From: Planctomycetia bacterium
Lineage (GTDB): Bacteria > Planctomycetota > Planctomycetia > Pirellulales > JACPPG01
NCBI GenBank assembly: GCA_016191115.1
Contig: JACPPG010000081.1
Span: 1 to 61,195, forward strand
Direction of reading: 5' to 3'
Length of the DNA stretch: 61,195 bases
Part shown: piece by piece, positions 36,843 through 46,040 of the stretch
Position numbering within the stretch: position 1 is the stretch's first letter
How the letters are laid out: the number at the start of each line of letters is the position of its first letter
Made by a program: the position numbers and the translations under genes
The notes under the pieces: model-generated
The model's input: the letters and a program-made list of their open reading frames with translations, nothing else
Told to the model about the DNA's origin: nothing
The model's database searches: none

Positions 36843-38012
36843 ATGAGAATATTTTCCTTTGTTGTCATCTCACTTGTTGTCGGAGTCGTGATCGGCGGCG
36901 TGTGGGGCCTGTGGGACTCCAACTCCCTGTTCGCGCGGTCCGAATTGACGGCCTCGTCCGATGCCAACATGCCGCGGCCGGTCCCGGCGGGCAGCCCGCA
37001 GCCGCGGCTGGAACTCGATCACGTCAACCACGACTTCGGCCGCATGGAGTACGGCGCGACGGGTAAGCACACGTTCCTCTTCACGAACACGGGCGAAGGT
37101 CCGTTGCGGCTAGCCAAAGGGGAGACGAGCTGCAAGTGTACGCTCAGCAAACTGGCGCAAAAGGACATCCCGCCCGGCAAGTCGGGCGAGGTGACACTCG
37201 AATGGACGGCAAAATCGCCCGATCCGCTGTTCCGCCACACGGCCACGGTTCTCACCAACGACCCGAAGCACCCGCGCGTGACCTTGACGATCGAGGGAGT
37301 CGTTTCGCAATCGACCTCGATCGTGCCGCCGGAAATCGTGTTTACCAATTTGACGCGCGACGAGCAGGGCTCGGCCAAGACGCATATCTACACCGAGGCG
37401 CGCGACGACATGGCGGTCACCGGCCACGCGTTCGAGAATGCCGAGCTAGCATCGTTTTTCGATGCTAGCTACCACCAGTTGCCGCCCGAGGCCTTGCCGG
37501 AAGGACAGAAGAGCGGCTGGGAGGTGGTGGTCTCGGTCAAACCCGGCTTGCCCGCCGGCGACATCGAGCAGAAAATCCGCCTGCAGACGAACCTGCCGGA
37601 CGTGCCCGACCTGGTGGTGCCCATTCAGGGGCGGGTTGGCAGCCCGATTTTGATCGTCGGTCCCGGCTCGGAATGGAATCAGGACCAGTTCGCTCTGCGG
37701 ATGGGAACCTTCACGAGCGACAAGGGAGCGAAGCGGGAACTGAAGTTGATGATCCGCGGTCCGCGCCGCAAGGATGTGAAGCTGTCGAACGTGCGAACCG
37801 ATCCGGCCCTCTTGCAGGCGACGCTCGGCGAGCCCAAGGACCTGGGAAGCGTCATCGAGGTGCCTCTGTCGATCGTCATCCCACCAGGCGCTCCGACCGT
37901 CAACTATCTCGGCTATCAGCAAGGACGCGTGGGTCACATCACGATCGACACCAATCAAGAGGAAATCGGACAAGTGCGGCTGAAGGTCGCGTTTGCCGTG
38001 GCGGGCGAGTAG
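36843..38012 (+). CDS. DUF1573-domain protein, membrane-anchored
   Basis: This 389-residue protein starts with a single hydrophobic segment (FSFVVISLVVGVVIGGVWG). A DUF1573 domain follows: HVNHDFGRMEYGATGKHTFLFTNTGEGPLRL, then SCKCTLSKLAQKDIPPGKSGEVTLEW. Further Ig-like, ASH/MSP-type beta domains fill the rest. The domain is thought to bind other envelope proteins. The gene is followed by a cytochrome-bearing lipoprotein gene, 111 bases away on the same strand. Confidence 0.87.
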   Translation: MRIFSFVVISLVVGVVIGGVWGLWDSNSLFARSELTASSDANMPRPVPAGSPQPRLELDHVNHDFGRMEYGATGKHTFLFTNTGEGPLRLAKGETSCKCTLSKLAQKDIPPGKSGEVTLEWTAKSPDPLFRHTATVLTNDPKHPRVTLTIEGVVSQSTSIVPPEIVFTNLTRDEQGSAKTHIYTEARDDMAVTGHAFENAELASFFDASYHQLPPEALPEGQKSGWEVVVSVKPGLPAGDIEQKIRLQTNLPDVPDLVVPIQGRVGSPILIVGPGSEWNQDQFALRMGTFTSDKGAKRELKLMIRGPRRKDVKLSNVRTDPALLQATLGEPKDLGSVIEVPLSIVIPPGAPTVNYLGYQQGRVGHITIDTNQEEIGQVRLKVAFAVAGE

Positions 38013-38051
38013 GGATTAGGGGTTGGGGGCTCGGGGTTAGGGATCAAGGCG

Positions 38052-38079
38052 AGCCGCCGGGTTGACCCCGGCGGTCTTC
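38052..38079. repeat. GCCGCCGGG hairpin repeat
   Basis: CCGCCGGG at 38054-38061 pairs with CCCGGCGG at 38067-38074, followed by TCTTCG. It lies after the DUF1573 gene stop and is the same family as 32627-32653. It may also act as a transcription pause site. Confidence 0.7.
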
Positions 38080-38123
38080 GGCCCGAGCAATTCGCGGCAC
38101 GCGCCAGCCGGTAATGGAGTTGT

Positions 38124-39644
38124 ATGAGAAGAGAACCCCTCGTCTTTGTGCCCTGGTGGCTTTCGCTCGTGATGCTCGCCGGCTGCCTGGCGGGCAAGGA
38201 GGATCCGCCGACCACGGTGGCCACGACGAACACCTCGGAAGCCGGCTATAGCAAGAAACCGGTCGATCCGATTGCCGCCAACGGCAAGATCTTCGAGGAC
38301 TGGCCCAAGCCCGAAGTCGCGATTGTCATCACCGGCCAGCAGAACGGCTACATCGAGCCGTGCGGTTGCGCGGGGCTCGAGAACCAGAAGGGTGGCCTGG
38401 CCCGCCGCCACACGTTCTTGAAGCAACTCGAGGCCGACGGCTGGCCCACCGTCGCCGTCGACATCGGCGGGCTGATCGACCGCTTCGGGCGGCAGGCCGA
38501 GATCAAGTACCAGATCACGGCCGAAGGGCTGCAAACGATGGGCTACGACGCGATCGCCTTCGGCCCCAAGGACCTGCGACTGCCGACCGAGGGCCTGCTC
38601 GCCTTGGTGGCGGGCGACGCCAGCCCCTTCGTCGCCGCCAACGCGAGCCTGTTCGAATACGCGCAGCCGCTGCGCGTGGTCGAGGCCGGCGGCAAGAAAA
38701 TCGGCATCACCGCCGTTCTCGGCGAGGAATATCAAAAGGAAATCAACAACGACCAGATCAGGTTCACTCCGCCGGCGACGGCCATCGCTGAAGCGCTGCC
38801 AAAGCTGAAAGAGGCGGGCTGCGATTTCCTGATTTTGCTCGCCCATGCATCGCGCGACGAGGCCGAGGCGCTAGCCAAACAGTTCCCCGATTTCGACGTC
38901 GTCGCCACCGGCGGCGCCGAAGTGCCCCCGCACGAGATGCGCCGCATAGAAGGACAGAAGACGCTGCTCGTTGAAGTGGGCGCCAAGGGACAGTATGCCG
39001 TCGTGCTCGGCTTGTACCAGGGCGACCCGCCGATCCGCTACCAGCGCGTGCCGCTCGATGCGCGCTTTGCCGACTCGCCCGACATGAAGCAGTTGATGGT
39101 CGCCTACCAGGGACAGCTCAAGGAACTGGGCTTCGCCGGGCTGGGGCTGCGGCCCAAGATCCATCCCCGCGCTACCGCGGCCGGCGACGCGACCGGCCAG
39201 TTCGTCGGCGCCGCCAAGTGCGGCGAGTGCCACAAGACCGCCTACGGCATCTGGAGCAAAACGCCGCACGCCAAGGCAACGCACACGCTCGCCACGACGA
39301 ACCCGCCACGCCTCTTTGATCCGGAATGCCTAAGCTGCCACTCCACGGGCTGGAGCCCGCAAGAGTACGTCCCCTACCAGAGCGGCTTTCTAAGTATGGA
39401 GGAGACGCCGCTCCTGGAGGGAAACGGTTGCGAGAACTGCCACGGCCCCGGCGGCGCCCACGTGGCGGCCGAAGCGGGCAAGGACCTGGTGCTGCGCGAC
39501 CAATTGCGCCAGGCGATGCGTCTGACCAGGGCCACGGTCGAGCAAAACGTGTGCATCAAATGCCACGACCACGACAACAGCCCCAACTTCGACGACCACT
39601 TCGACGCCTACTGGGCGAAGATCGAGCACAAGGGGAAGAAGTGA
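38124..39644 (+). CDS. metallophosphatase-like lipoprotein with C-terminal tetraheme cytochrome c554 domain
   Basis: This 506-residue protein has a lipobox at VMLAGCLAG. Residues ~50-330 resemble a UshA/5'-nucleotidase-type metallophosphatase domain, including ITGQQNGYIEPCGCAG, GYDAIAFGPKDL and LLAHASRDEAE. Four heme-binding CXXCH motifs follow: CGECH (~366), CLSCH (~402), CENCH (~436) and CIKCH (~477). The heme part resembles cytochrome c554-type domains, so periplasmic electron transfer is likely. The classic metal-binding His/Asp set of active phosphatases is not complete to my eye. Confidence 0.88.
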   Translation: MRREPLVFVPWWLSLVMLAGCLAGKEDPPTTVATTNTSEAGYSKKPVDPIAANGKIFEDWPKPEVAIVITGQQNGYIEPCGCAGLENQKGGLARRHTFLKQLEADGWPTVAVDIGGLIDRFGRQAEIKYQITAEGLQTMGYDAIAFGPKDLRLPTEGLLALVAGDASPFVAANASLFEYAQPLRVVEAGGKKIGITAVLGEEYQKEINNDQIRFTPPATAIAEALPKLKEAGCDFLILLAHASRDEAEALAKQFPDFDVVATGGAEVPPHEMRRIEGQKTLLVEVGAKGQYAVVLGLYQGDPPIRYQRVPLDARFADSPDMKQLMVAYQGQLKELGFAGLGLRPKIHPRATAAGDATGQFVGAAKCGECHKTAYGIWSKTPHAKATHTLATTNPPRLFDPECLSCHSTGWSPQEYVPYQSGFLSMEETPLLEGNGCENCHGPGGAHVAAEAGKDLVLRDQLRQAMRLTRATVEQNVCIKCHDHDNSPNFDDHFDAYWAKIEHKGKK

Positions 39645-39812
39645 CGCGGGACGGGCGGGCGAGTGACTTCAAGCGTCGTGACCTAGCGCCCCGTGACGTG
39701 TGTCGCAGGCGCACCTCGATGCGAACCGGATGGCGCTCGTGGTGTCATATCACTCTCTGTGTGGTTTCGCGCGCCCCCCGCGGTACGCTGTCGCAGATCG
39801 GAGCGTTTGAGC

Positions 39813-40772
39813 GTGACTGACAATCGTGGCCGCGTACACACGAGCGCGAATTTGATCTACTCGGTTGGCACGCAAGTCGTGTCGCTGAAGCAGGTCCAGG
39901 GGATCGACGGTCGTGCCGCGCACCCGGCCGGCGCAGTCGGCGTGGTTGTCAAGGCCCCCGCCGATCGGGCTCACGCGTATCGCGTGCGGTTTCCCGACGG
40001 GTTTGAGGCAGCGATCCACCACGATCAGCTTGTGCAATTGGCGGCGTTTAAGGAAGGAAGCCTCGCTGATCCCACCCACGTCCTCGCGACGCGCGGTCTG
40101 TTTGATCGGGTCATCTACCGATGCGTCGTGGGCTCGCGAGCCTACGGGCTCGCCAGCGACGATTCCGACACGGACCGGCGCGGCATCTACCTCGCGCCCG
40201 CCGAGCTGCATTGGTCCCTCTACGGCGTACCGGAGCAATTGGAAAGCGACGCGACGCAGGAAGCCTACTGGGAGCTGCAAAAGTTCCTGGTCTTGGCGCT
40301 CAAGGCAAACCCGAACGTACTGGAATGCCTGTACACGCCGATCGTTGAAACGGCAACGCCCCTCGCGCACGAACTTCTGGACATGCGGGACCGATTCCTG
40401 TCGCGGCTCGTTTATCAGACGTACAACGGTTACGTCATGTCGCAATTCAAGCGCATGGAAGCCTACCTGCGCAACCACGGAGAGATCAAACGAAAGCACG
40501 CCATGCACTTGATCCGACTGTTGTTGTCCGGCATTCACGTGTTGCGAGACCGGGTCGTGACGGTCGACGTCGGAGAGCATCGCGACGCTCTATTGGCGGT
40601 TCGCACAAACGAAATGCCGTGGGAGGAGGTCGAAGGGTGGCGGCGGCGACTGCACGCTGAATTTGACCGGGCCTACGAGTCGACGACGCTTCCGGAACGC
40701 CCTGACTACGAATCGGCGAACGCCTTGCTCGTCAAGGCTCGCCGGCTAGCGACGAATGAAGGATTGCCATGA
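39813..40772 (+). CDS. RlaP-type nucleotidyltransferase (polymerase beta superfamily) with N-terminal SH3-like domain
   Basis: This 319-residue protein starts at GTG 39813, with GGAG 9 bases upstream. Residues 1 to ~75 look like a small beta-barrel (YSVGTQVVSLKQVQGIDG, AYRVRFPDGFEAAIH). The nucleotidyltransferase core follows: YRCVVGSRAYGLASDDSDTDRRGIYL, with the Gly-Ser and spaced Asp residues that bind metal and NTP. The helical remainder contains KHAMHLIRLLLSGIHVLRD. RlaP (COG3541) proteins are linked to RNA-repair contexts. Its stop overlaps the next gene's start (ATGA). Confidence 0.87.
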   Translation: MTDNRGRVHTSANLIYSVGTQVVSLKQVQGIDGRAAHPAGAVGVVVKAPADRAHAYRVRFPDGFEAAIHHDQLVQLAAFKEGSLADPTHVLATRGLFDRVIYRCVVGSRAYGLASDDSDTDRRGIYLAPAELHWSLYGVPEQLESDATQEAYWELQKFLVLALKANPNVLECLYTPIVETATPLAHELLDMRDRFLSRLVYQTYNGYVMSQFKRMEAYLRNHGEIKRKHAMHLIRLLLSGIHVLRDRVVTVDVGEHRDALLAVRTNEMPWEEVEGWRRRLHAEFDRAYESTTLPERPDYESANALLVKARRLATNEGLP

Positions 40773-41530
40773 CGCATGATGAGCGACTACGGCAGCAAGT
40801 CGAGGCCCATCCATATCCGTTGCTGTTCGTCACGATCAGCGGGGCGCACTTGTATGGATTTCCTTCGGCTGATTCGGACTACGACCTGCGCGGCGTACAC
40901 CTGCTGCCGCTGGCGAAGGTCGTGGGGTTGGAGACGGGCGATGAAACGATCGAGAAGTCGGGCGTCAACGACGGCCTGGAGATCGATCTGGTCACGCACG
41001 ACGCCAAGAAGTTCTTTGGTCTCTTGCTAAAGAAGAACGGTTACGTGCTTGAACAGCTCTTCTCGCCACTTGTTGTTCGTACGACGCCGGAACATCGCGA
41101 GCTCAAGCGCATTGCCGCCGACTGCATCACGCGACATCATGCGCATCACTACCTCGGTTTCGCCGCCACGCAGTGGAAACTGTTCAACAAGGAGAGCCCA
41201 CCCCGCGTCAAGCCGCTCCTGTACGTCTACCGCGTCCTGCTGACGGGAATCCACTTGATGCGCACGGGCTGGGTCGAGGCGAACCTCTTAAAACTGAACG
41301 AATCCGCTCGGCTGCCGTACATTGAGGAGCTCATCGAGCGAAAGGTGGCGGGGGCTGAGAAGGGGCTGCTGCCGGCCGCCGACCTTGCCTTCCATCGTCA
41401 AGACTATGAGCGACTGATCGCGGAGTTGGAATTGGCGGCCGCGGCTTCGGCATTACCTGAGCGTACAAGTGGTCGGGCGGCGCTCGACACGCTGCTGGTG
41501 CGGTTACGAATCGGACACCCAGCGGCGTAA
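40769..41530 (+). CDS. RlaP-type nucleotidyltransferase (polymerase beta superfamily), second paralogue
   Basis: This 253-residue protein has the catalytic motif TISGAHLYGFPSADSDYDLRGVHLLP near residue 22. Helical segments include YVYRVLLTGIHLMRTGW, clearly similar to the preceding protein but without the N-terminal barrel. Where the first copy has Gly-Ser-Arg, this has Gly-Ala-His, a change in the NTP-binding turn. The 4-base overlap with the upstream gene suggests a co-translated pair that may form a heterodimer. Confidence 0.87.
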   Translation: MTHDERLRQQVEAHPYPLLFVTISGAHLYGFPSADSDYDLRGVHLLPLAKVVGLETGDETIEKSGVNDGLEIDLVTHDAKKFFGLLLKKNGYVLEQLFSPLVVRTTPEHRELKRIAADCITRHHAHHYLGFAATQWKLFNKESPPRVKPLLYVYRVLLTGIHLMRTGWVEANLLKLNESARLPYIEELIERKVAGAEKGLLPAADLAFHRQDYERLIAELELAAAASALPERTSGRAALDTLLVRLRIGHPAA

Positions 41531-41721
41531 GGGCGCGCCCGTCGTGCATATTTTCCCTCCCCACCCTTGGCGGTCGTCGTGCTCGTCGGCCCTACTGCGC
41601 CAAGGTGGAGCACAAGGGAACGAAGTGATCCTCCCGGGGCACACACAGCGATTGTGATTGAGGCCGGGACGGTACGTTCGGCGGAGCGGCAGCTCTGGCT
41701 AATCGCTAGTCGCTTCCCGCC

Positions 41722-42474
41722 TCACCCCTCGCCAATCTCCGCCATGGCTTCTTGCGGGATGTTGAAATTGGCGGCGACGCCTTGCACGTCGTCGTGGTCG
41801 TCCAGACCCTCCATGAGCTTCAGCACCTTGCGGCCCGTTTCGGCGTCGAGATCGACGGTCGACGTGGGGAGCCTGGTGATCTGGCTCATCTCGGGCTCGA
41901 TGTTCTTTGCCCGCAGGGCCTCGGCTATGGCTTGAAACACGCCTGGGTCGCAGGTGACCTCGAAATTGGCGTCGACTCTCCGGACGTCGTCGGCGCCGGC
42001 GTCCAGGGCCAGCTCCATCAGCGCGTCTTCCTCGACCTTGGCCACGGGGATGACGAACAGCCCTTTGCGGTCGAACATCCAGGCCACGCAGCCCGCTTCG
42101 CCCAGCTTCCCCTCGGCCAGCTCGAATATCTTGCGAATCTCGCCGGCCGTGCGGTTGCGGTTGTCGGTGAGGATTTCGCACATGACGGCCACGCCGCCGG
42201 GCCCGTACCCCTCGTACATCACCTCGTCCAGGTTGCCCCCTTCCAGCTCGCCGGTCCCCCTTTTGATCGCCCGTTGGATGTTGTCCTTGGGCATGCTGAT
42301 GGCCTTGGCGGCGTCGATCGCGTAGCGGAGGCGAAGGTTCATGGCCGGGTCGCCGCCCCCCATCTTCGCGGCCACGATGATCGCTTTCGACATCTTGCTC
42401 CACACCTTGCCGCGCTTGTTGTCGATCAGCGATTTTTTGCGGGCGATATTCGCCCAATGGGAATGACCAGCCAT
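41722..42474 (-). CDS. yebC: YebC/PmpR-family protein
   Basis: This 250-residue protein starts MAGHSHWANIARKKSLIDNKRGKVWSKMSKAI, the hallmark N-terminus of the family. GYGPGGVAVMCEILTDNRNRTAGEIRKIF and CVAWMFDRKGLFVI are also characteristic. Members act as transcriptional regulators or as translation factors that relieve ribosome stalling. The gene is single, downstream of the TPR gene on the minus strand. Confidence 0.97.
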   Translation of the reverse strand: MAGHSHWANIARKKSLIDNKRGKVWSKMSKAIIVAAKMGGGDPAMNLRLRYAIDAAKAISMPKDNIQRAIKRGTGELEGGNLDEVMYEGYGPGGVAVMCEILTDNRNRTAGEIRKIFELAEGKLGEAGCVAWMFDRKGLFVIPVAKVEEDALMELALDAGADDVRRVDANFEVTCDPGVFQAIAEALRAKNIEPEMSQITRLPTSTVDLDAETGRKVLKLMEGLDDHDDVQGVAANFNIPQEAMAEIGEG

Positions 42475-42480
42475 GAAATA

Positions 42481-42570
42481 CTCCGTATGAGGCGAGAGGC
42501 CAGAGGCTACAGGCCAGAGGAAGAACGAAAGAGCCTCAAGCCTCCGGTCTCAAGCCTCAAGCCTATGTCT
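42481..42570. repeat. low-complexity AGGCCAGAGGCTACAGGCC-type spacer
   Basis: The gap between the TPR gene and yebC is built almost entirely of GAGGCCAGAGGCTACAGGCC and CTCAAGCCTCCGG-type words, also present at 55088-55119 and 58357-58560. It is non-coding. Confidence 0.6.
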
Positions 42571-44850
42571 CTATTCTCCAGCCTGCTCTAGCTTGTGGCG
42601 CGTCTTCGCCGCCTTTGGTTCATCTTTTTCGCGTTCGAAGGCGCGAATTGCTTGCTCGCGGGCTTCGCGCGCCGCGTCGGCCTGGCCCAGCTTCTGGTAG
42701 GCGTCCCCCAGATGGTCGAGGATCACGCCGTCCGGCTCGTCGTCGCCGGCCACTGCCTTCTTCAATTGCTCGACCGCCTCCTCGTAGCGGCCAAACTGGT
42801 AGTAGACCCAGCCCAGGCTGTCGCGGTAGGCGGCATTGTCGGGATCGGCGGCGACGGCCCCTTGGATCATCCGCAGGGCCCGGTCGAGGTTCTTGCCTTG
42901 CTCGGCCCACAGGTAGCCCAAGTCATTTTGGGCCGAGACGTTCTCGGGATACTCGTCCAGCACCTGGTCGAGCCACTCCTCGGCCTGCGGAACGCGGTCT
43001 TGAATGACGCAGATGTTCGACAGGACCAGCCGGGCGTCGCGCAGCAGCACGCGCAGTTCCTCGGATTGGTACTGTGAGTCGAAGCGCTCGAGGAAATCGC
43101 GGTAAGCCTTTTCGGCTTCCTCGTACCGTTTGGCGTGATACAAGACCCACGCCAGGCGGGCGTGCAGACGGGGCGGGGCGTCAGGGATCGCGATCGCCTT
43201 GCGAAGCACCGCTATGGCCTCATCGGTCCGCTCCGCCATGGCCAGGGCGGTCGCCAGGTAGTAGTGAAAGGTCGTGCTACTCTCGGCCGCCGGGTGATCG
43301 TCGATTCCACGCTGGAAAACCTTGGCGGCCTCGTCGTACTGCTCGGCCAGGAGCAAGCCCACGCCCCACGTCTCCAATAGCGACTCGGCGCTGTCGCGCT
43401 TGGCTTTGAGCGCCAGCTCGAAAAACTCCGCGGCCAGGTCGAATCGCTTGGCCTGAAGCGCCAGCAGCGCCATGGCCGTTTGATCGCCGTAGTCCAGATC
43501 GCCGGGCTTATCGGCCACGAGTTTCCTGGCCGCCTCGGCCAGGCTGTCGACCACCTTCTCGTCTTTGGCGATGTCCTTGACCTGATCCTCGACCAGGTCG
43601 AATGCGTCGCCGTCGGCCACGGCATCGCCCAGCATCTTGATCAGCTCGGGATAGCGCTTTTGCTGCCGGTAGAGCTTGATCAAGCCCTGGTAGACGTCCT
43701 CGTCCGGCTCTTCCTTGAGGAGTGCTTTGAAAAGCGACTCGGCTTTATCCAGATCGCCGGCCGCTAGCGCCGCGGTAGCCAGGACGCGGCGGACGGGCAT
43801 GTTCTTGGGTTCGGCTGTCGCGATCGCGTCGAGCCGCTCAACGATCTTGCCCTGTTGACCGGTCTCGCCGAGGAGCTTGACCAGCAGCTCATACGGCGCG
43901 CCGCCGCCGATCGTGCCGCGCTCGTCAAAATAGGTCTGAAGCTGTTCGAGGGCTTTTTGAGATTCTTTCTTTTGGTGGCTGACCCGCGCCAGTTGATAAG
44001 CGTGCAGGGCCTTGTTCGGCCGCATCGCGTCGAGCTTGTCGTAGGCCGTCAGGGCGTCGTCCGGCCGACCTGCCGCCAGGAACGTCTCGGCGAACAGATT
44101 GAGGTTCTTTCGTCCTTCCTCGCCGACGAACGTCTTGCGCTGGCTGTCGGAGAGCCCGTAGTCGTCCAAACGGTCGAGCGCTCCCATCACCACGGCGAAG
44201 GCGTCGGCTGCTTCCCGCGGGTGATCGGTGACGAAGCACAGCCTGCCCAACTCCATCGTCAACATCAGATAAGATGCACTCTTGGTATTGCCTTCCAGGC
44301 GGCTGCGGGCCTGCTGATAGAGCTTGAGCGCCTGCTCGAACTGCCCCGCCTCGGCCAGGTGCAGGCCCAATTGCCGAAGCAGGAGCGGGTCCGAAGGATC
44401 GAGCTCGGCCGCCTTTAACGCATAGCGGACCGCTTCGTTCGGGCGGTCCAGGCTGAACGCCAGCGGAATGATCTGGCGGATGACGGGCAGGGAATTGGGC
44501 TCGAACCGTAACGCCCGCTGGTACAACCGCAGGGCCTCGCGGAGGTGCTCGTTTTGCTCCTCGATCCGGCCGGCGGCGAACAGACTGAGGGCTTCCAGGT
44601 GGTCCTTGTCCTGCTGACTGCGGGGCTTCCGCTCAACCAGCGGGGCCGGGGCGTCATCGAAACTATCCGCGGGACGGCGGGCGGCCTGCTGAGCTGACGC
44701 CGCAGCCGGTGCCGCCCCTGGCACGGAGGACCCATCATCGGCTGGTTTGGCATCCGGGGCGGACCGGGCAGCTAGGGCCGAAGCCGCCAGAAGAGAAACC
44801 GCCATCACGCAGACGCGAACCATATCGAAACCGGAGGACATTAGGACCAT
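42571..44850 (-). CDS. large secreted TPR protein
   Basis: This 759-residue protein has a signal peptide (VRVCVMAVSLLAASALAA) and a low-complexity linker. Many tetratricopeptide repeats run from about residue 75 to the end, for example LYQRALRFEPNSLPVIRQIIPLAF, PLLLRQLGLHLAEAGQFEQALKLYQQA and AAYRDSLGWVYYQFGRYEEAVEQLKKAV. It is probably a periplasmic scaffold. ATGs at 44841 and 44823 are alternative starts and none has a clear ribosome binding site. Confidence 0.88.
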   Translation of the reverse strand: MVLMSSGFDMVRVCVMAVSLLAASALAARSAPDAKPADDGSSVPGAAPAAASAQQAARRPADSFDDAPAPLVERKPRSQQDKDHLEALSLFAAGRIEEQNEHLREALRLYQRALRFEPNSLPVIRQIIPLAFSLDRPNEAVRYALKAAELDPSDPLLLRQLGLHLAEAGQFEQALKLYQQARSRLEGNTKSASYLMLTMELGRLCFVTDHPREAADAFAVVMGALDRLDDYGLSDSQRKTFVGEEGRKNLNLFAETFLAAGRPDDALTAYDKLDAMRPNKALHAYQLARVSHQKKESQKALEQLQTYFDERGTIGGGAPYELLVKLLGETGQQGKIVERLDAIATAEPKNMPVRRVLATAALAAGDLDKAESLFKALLKEEPDEDVYQGLIKLYRQQKRYPELIKMLGDAVADGDAFDLVEDQVKDIAKDEKVVDSLAEAARKLVADKPGDLDYGDQTAMALLALQAKRFDLAAEFFELALKAKRDSAESLLETWGVGLLLAEQYDEAAKVFQRGIDDHPAAESSTTFHYYLATALAMAERTDEAIAVLRKAIAIPDAPPRLHARLAWVLYHAKRYEEAEKAYRDFLERFDSQYQSEELRVLLRDARLVLSNICVIQDRVPQAEEWLDQVLDEYPENVSAQNDLGYLWAEQGKNLDRALRMIQGAVAADPDNAAYRDSLGWVYYQFGRYEEAVEQLKKAVAGDDEPDGVILDHLGDAYQKLGQADAAREAREQAIRAFEREKDEPKAAKTRHKLEQAGE

Positions 44851-45089
44851 GAGTCAGGGCAACGGCAAGCGGTCAAGATACCGGCACGTCAGCACGGCGA
44901 ACGCACCTAAGTTGCTACCACGTAGAGAATTCTAGCAGCAAGGGGCGCTTTGTGCCAATTGCCAAGTGAAGGCGGCGTCAGCCCGCAAGGCGCTGCACTT
45001 TCGTAACGGCAAGCGGCCGAACCGCCTACTTGGCGGGAGCTTGAACCGCCCCAACGGTCGCGATGCAAAGTGACCGTCGCGAAGGCGCC

Positions 45090-45983
45090 CTACCGCGGCT
45101 TGCGCTTCGCCAGCTTCGCGGCCGCGGGCTTTTTCCTGGCGCCACTTTTGGATTTGTTCGAAGCCGCCGGGATCTTGGCTACCGGTTTCTTCTTGGCTTC
45201 TTCGATCTTCTTCTTGTCGACCTTCTCGACCACCACCGGCTTCTTCCCCGCGGCCTGCGCCGCCGGCTTGGCCGGTGGGGGCTCGGGCTGCGGGGGCTTC
45301 TTCACATGGCGCTTCGGCAGACGATCCTTGGCGTCAGGCGCCACCTCTAGCAGGATCTTGTGCACCGCCGGCGAGAACGGCGCCAGCGACAGCTCCGCTC
45401 CCAACTGGTGCAAGAGCGAGCCGAACTCGATTCCCTTGTTCTTCGCGATGGCCCGCTCCAGCCCGGCCACTTCGCCGCTCTGTACTTCTTTTTCGGAAGC
45501 GGCGCCGATGATGAACAGCACGTCCAAGGCGCCGCGATCCAAGGGAATGGCATGCCCGGAAAGCGCCGTCTGCGTGACGAAACCGATCGTGAAGGGAGTG
45601 GTGCCGTTGAACTTCTTGAGCCGGTTGATGGCCTGACCGATGTTCTGCTTCTTGAGCGCTTCGAGATCGAACGAGTAGGTCGCCTCGAACGCGCTTTGCA
45701 ACGTGCGCTTGAGCGCGCCTGCCGCCGTCTCGGCCGCCGGCAGCGTGTGCATCACCTCGGCCAGCTCCTTGACGGTGCTGACGCGCACCTCATTCCAGTC
45801 GAAGAAGGCCGTGGACACCGCGGCGTAAGCCTGCTCGGCCGTCTCGTGGCGCGTGTTCTCCAGGCAGCAGGCGAACAGCAACTGTTCCAACAGCGGCCGC
45901 TCCGCCGGCGCCTGCGGCTTGAAGTGCTTCTTGAGAACTTTGTGGAGCCTGCCGAGCAGGCTGCTACGATTGGGACTGGCCAT
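45090..45983 (-). CDS. endonuclease III-like (HhH-GPD) protein with basic tail, probably catalytically degenerate
   Basis: This 297-residue protein's first ~200 residues resemble the EndoIII fold: LLEQLLFACCLENTRHETAEQAYAAV, then the hairpin region INRLKKFNGTTPFTIGFVTQTALSGHAIPLDRGALDVLF. The catalytic Lys of the helix-hairpin-helix (GVGRKTA in true enzymes) is replaced by GTTPFTI, while an Asp at the IPLD position remains. No four-Cys iron-sulfur loop is present. The C-terminus is ~80 residues rich in Lys, Pro and Ala, as in DNA-binding tails. It follows rbfA by 57 bases on the same strand. Confidence 0.72.
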   Translation of the reverse strand: MASPNRSSLLGRLHKVLKKHFKPQAPAERPLLEQLLFACCLENTRHETAEQAYAAVSTAFFDWNEVRVSTVKELAEVMHTLPAAETAAGALKRTLQSAFEATYSFDLEALKKQNIGQAINRLKKFNGTTPFTIGFVTQTALSGHAIPLDRGALDVLFIIGAASEKEVQSGEVAGLERAIAKNKGIEFGSLLHQLGAELSLAPFSPAVHKILLEVAPDAKDRLPKRHVKKPPQPEPPPAKPAAQAAGKKPVVVEKVDKKKIEEAKKKPVAKIPAASNKSKSGARKKPAAAKLAKRKPR

Positions 45984-46040
45984 ACGTGCTTTGCTGGTTC
46001 CGTGCTCTCCGGCCCGCGACTGCCGAATCGAGCTGGGGGG

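Noticed and set aside
45090..45983. NusB, suggested by the nusA-infB-rbfA neighbourhood
   Set aside because: The helical pattern and the INRLKKFNG...IPLD region fit the endonuclease III fold better, and NusB motifs are absent.
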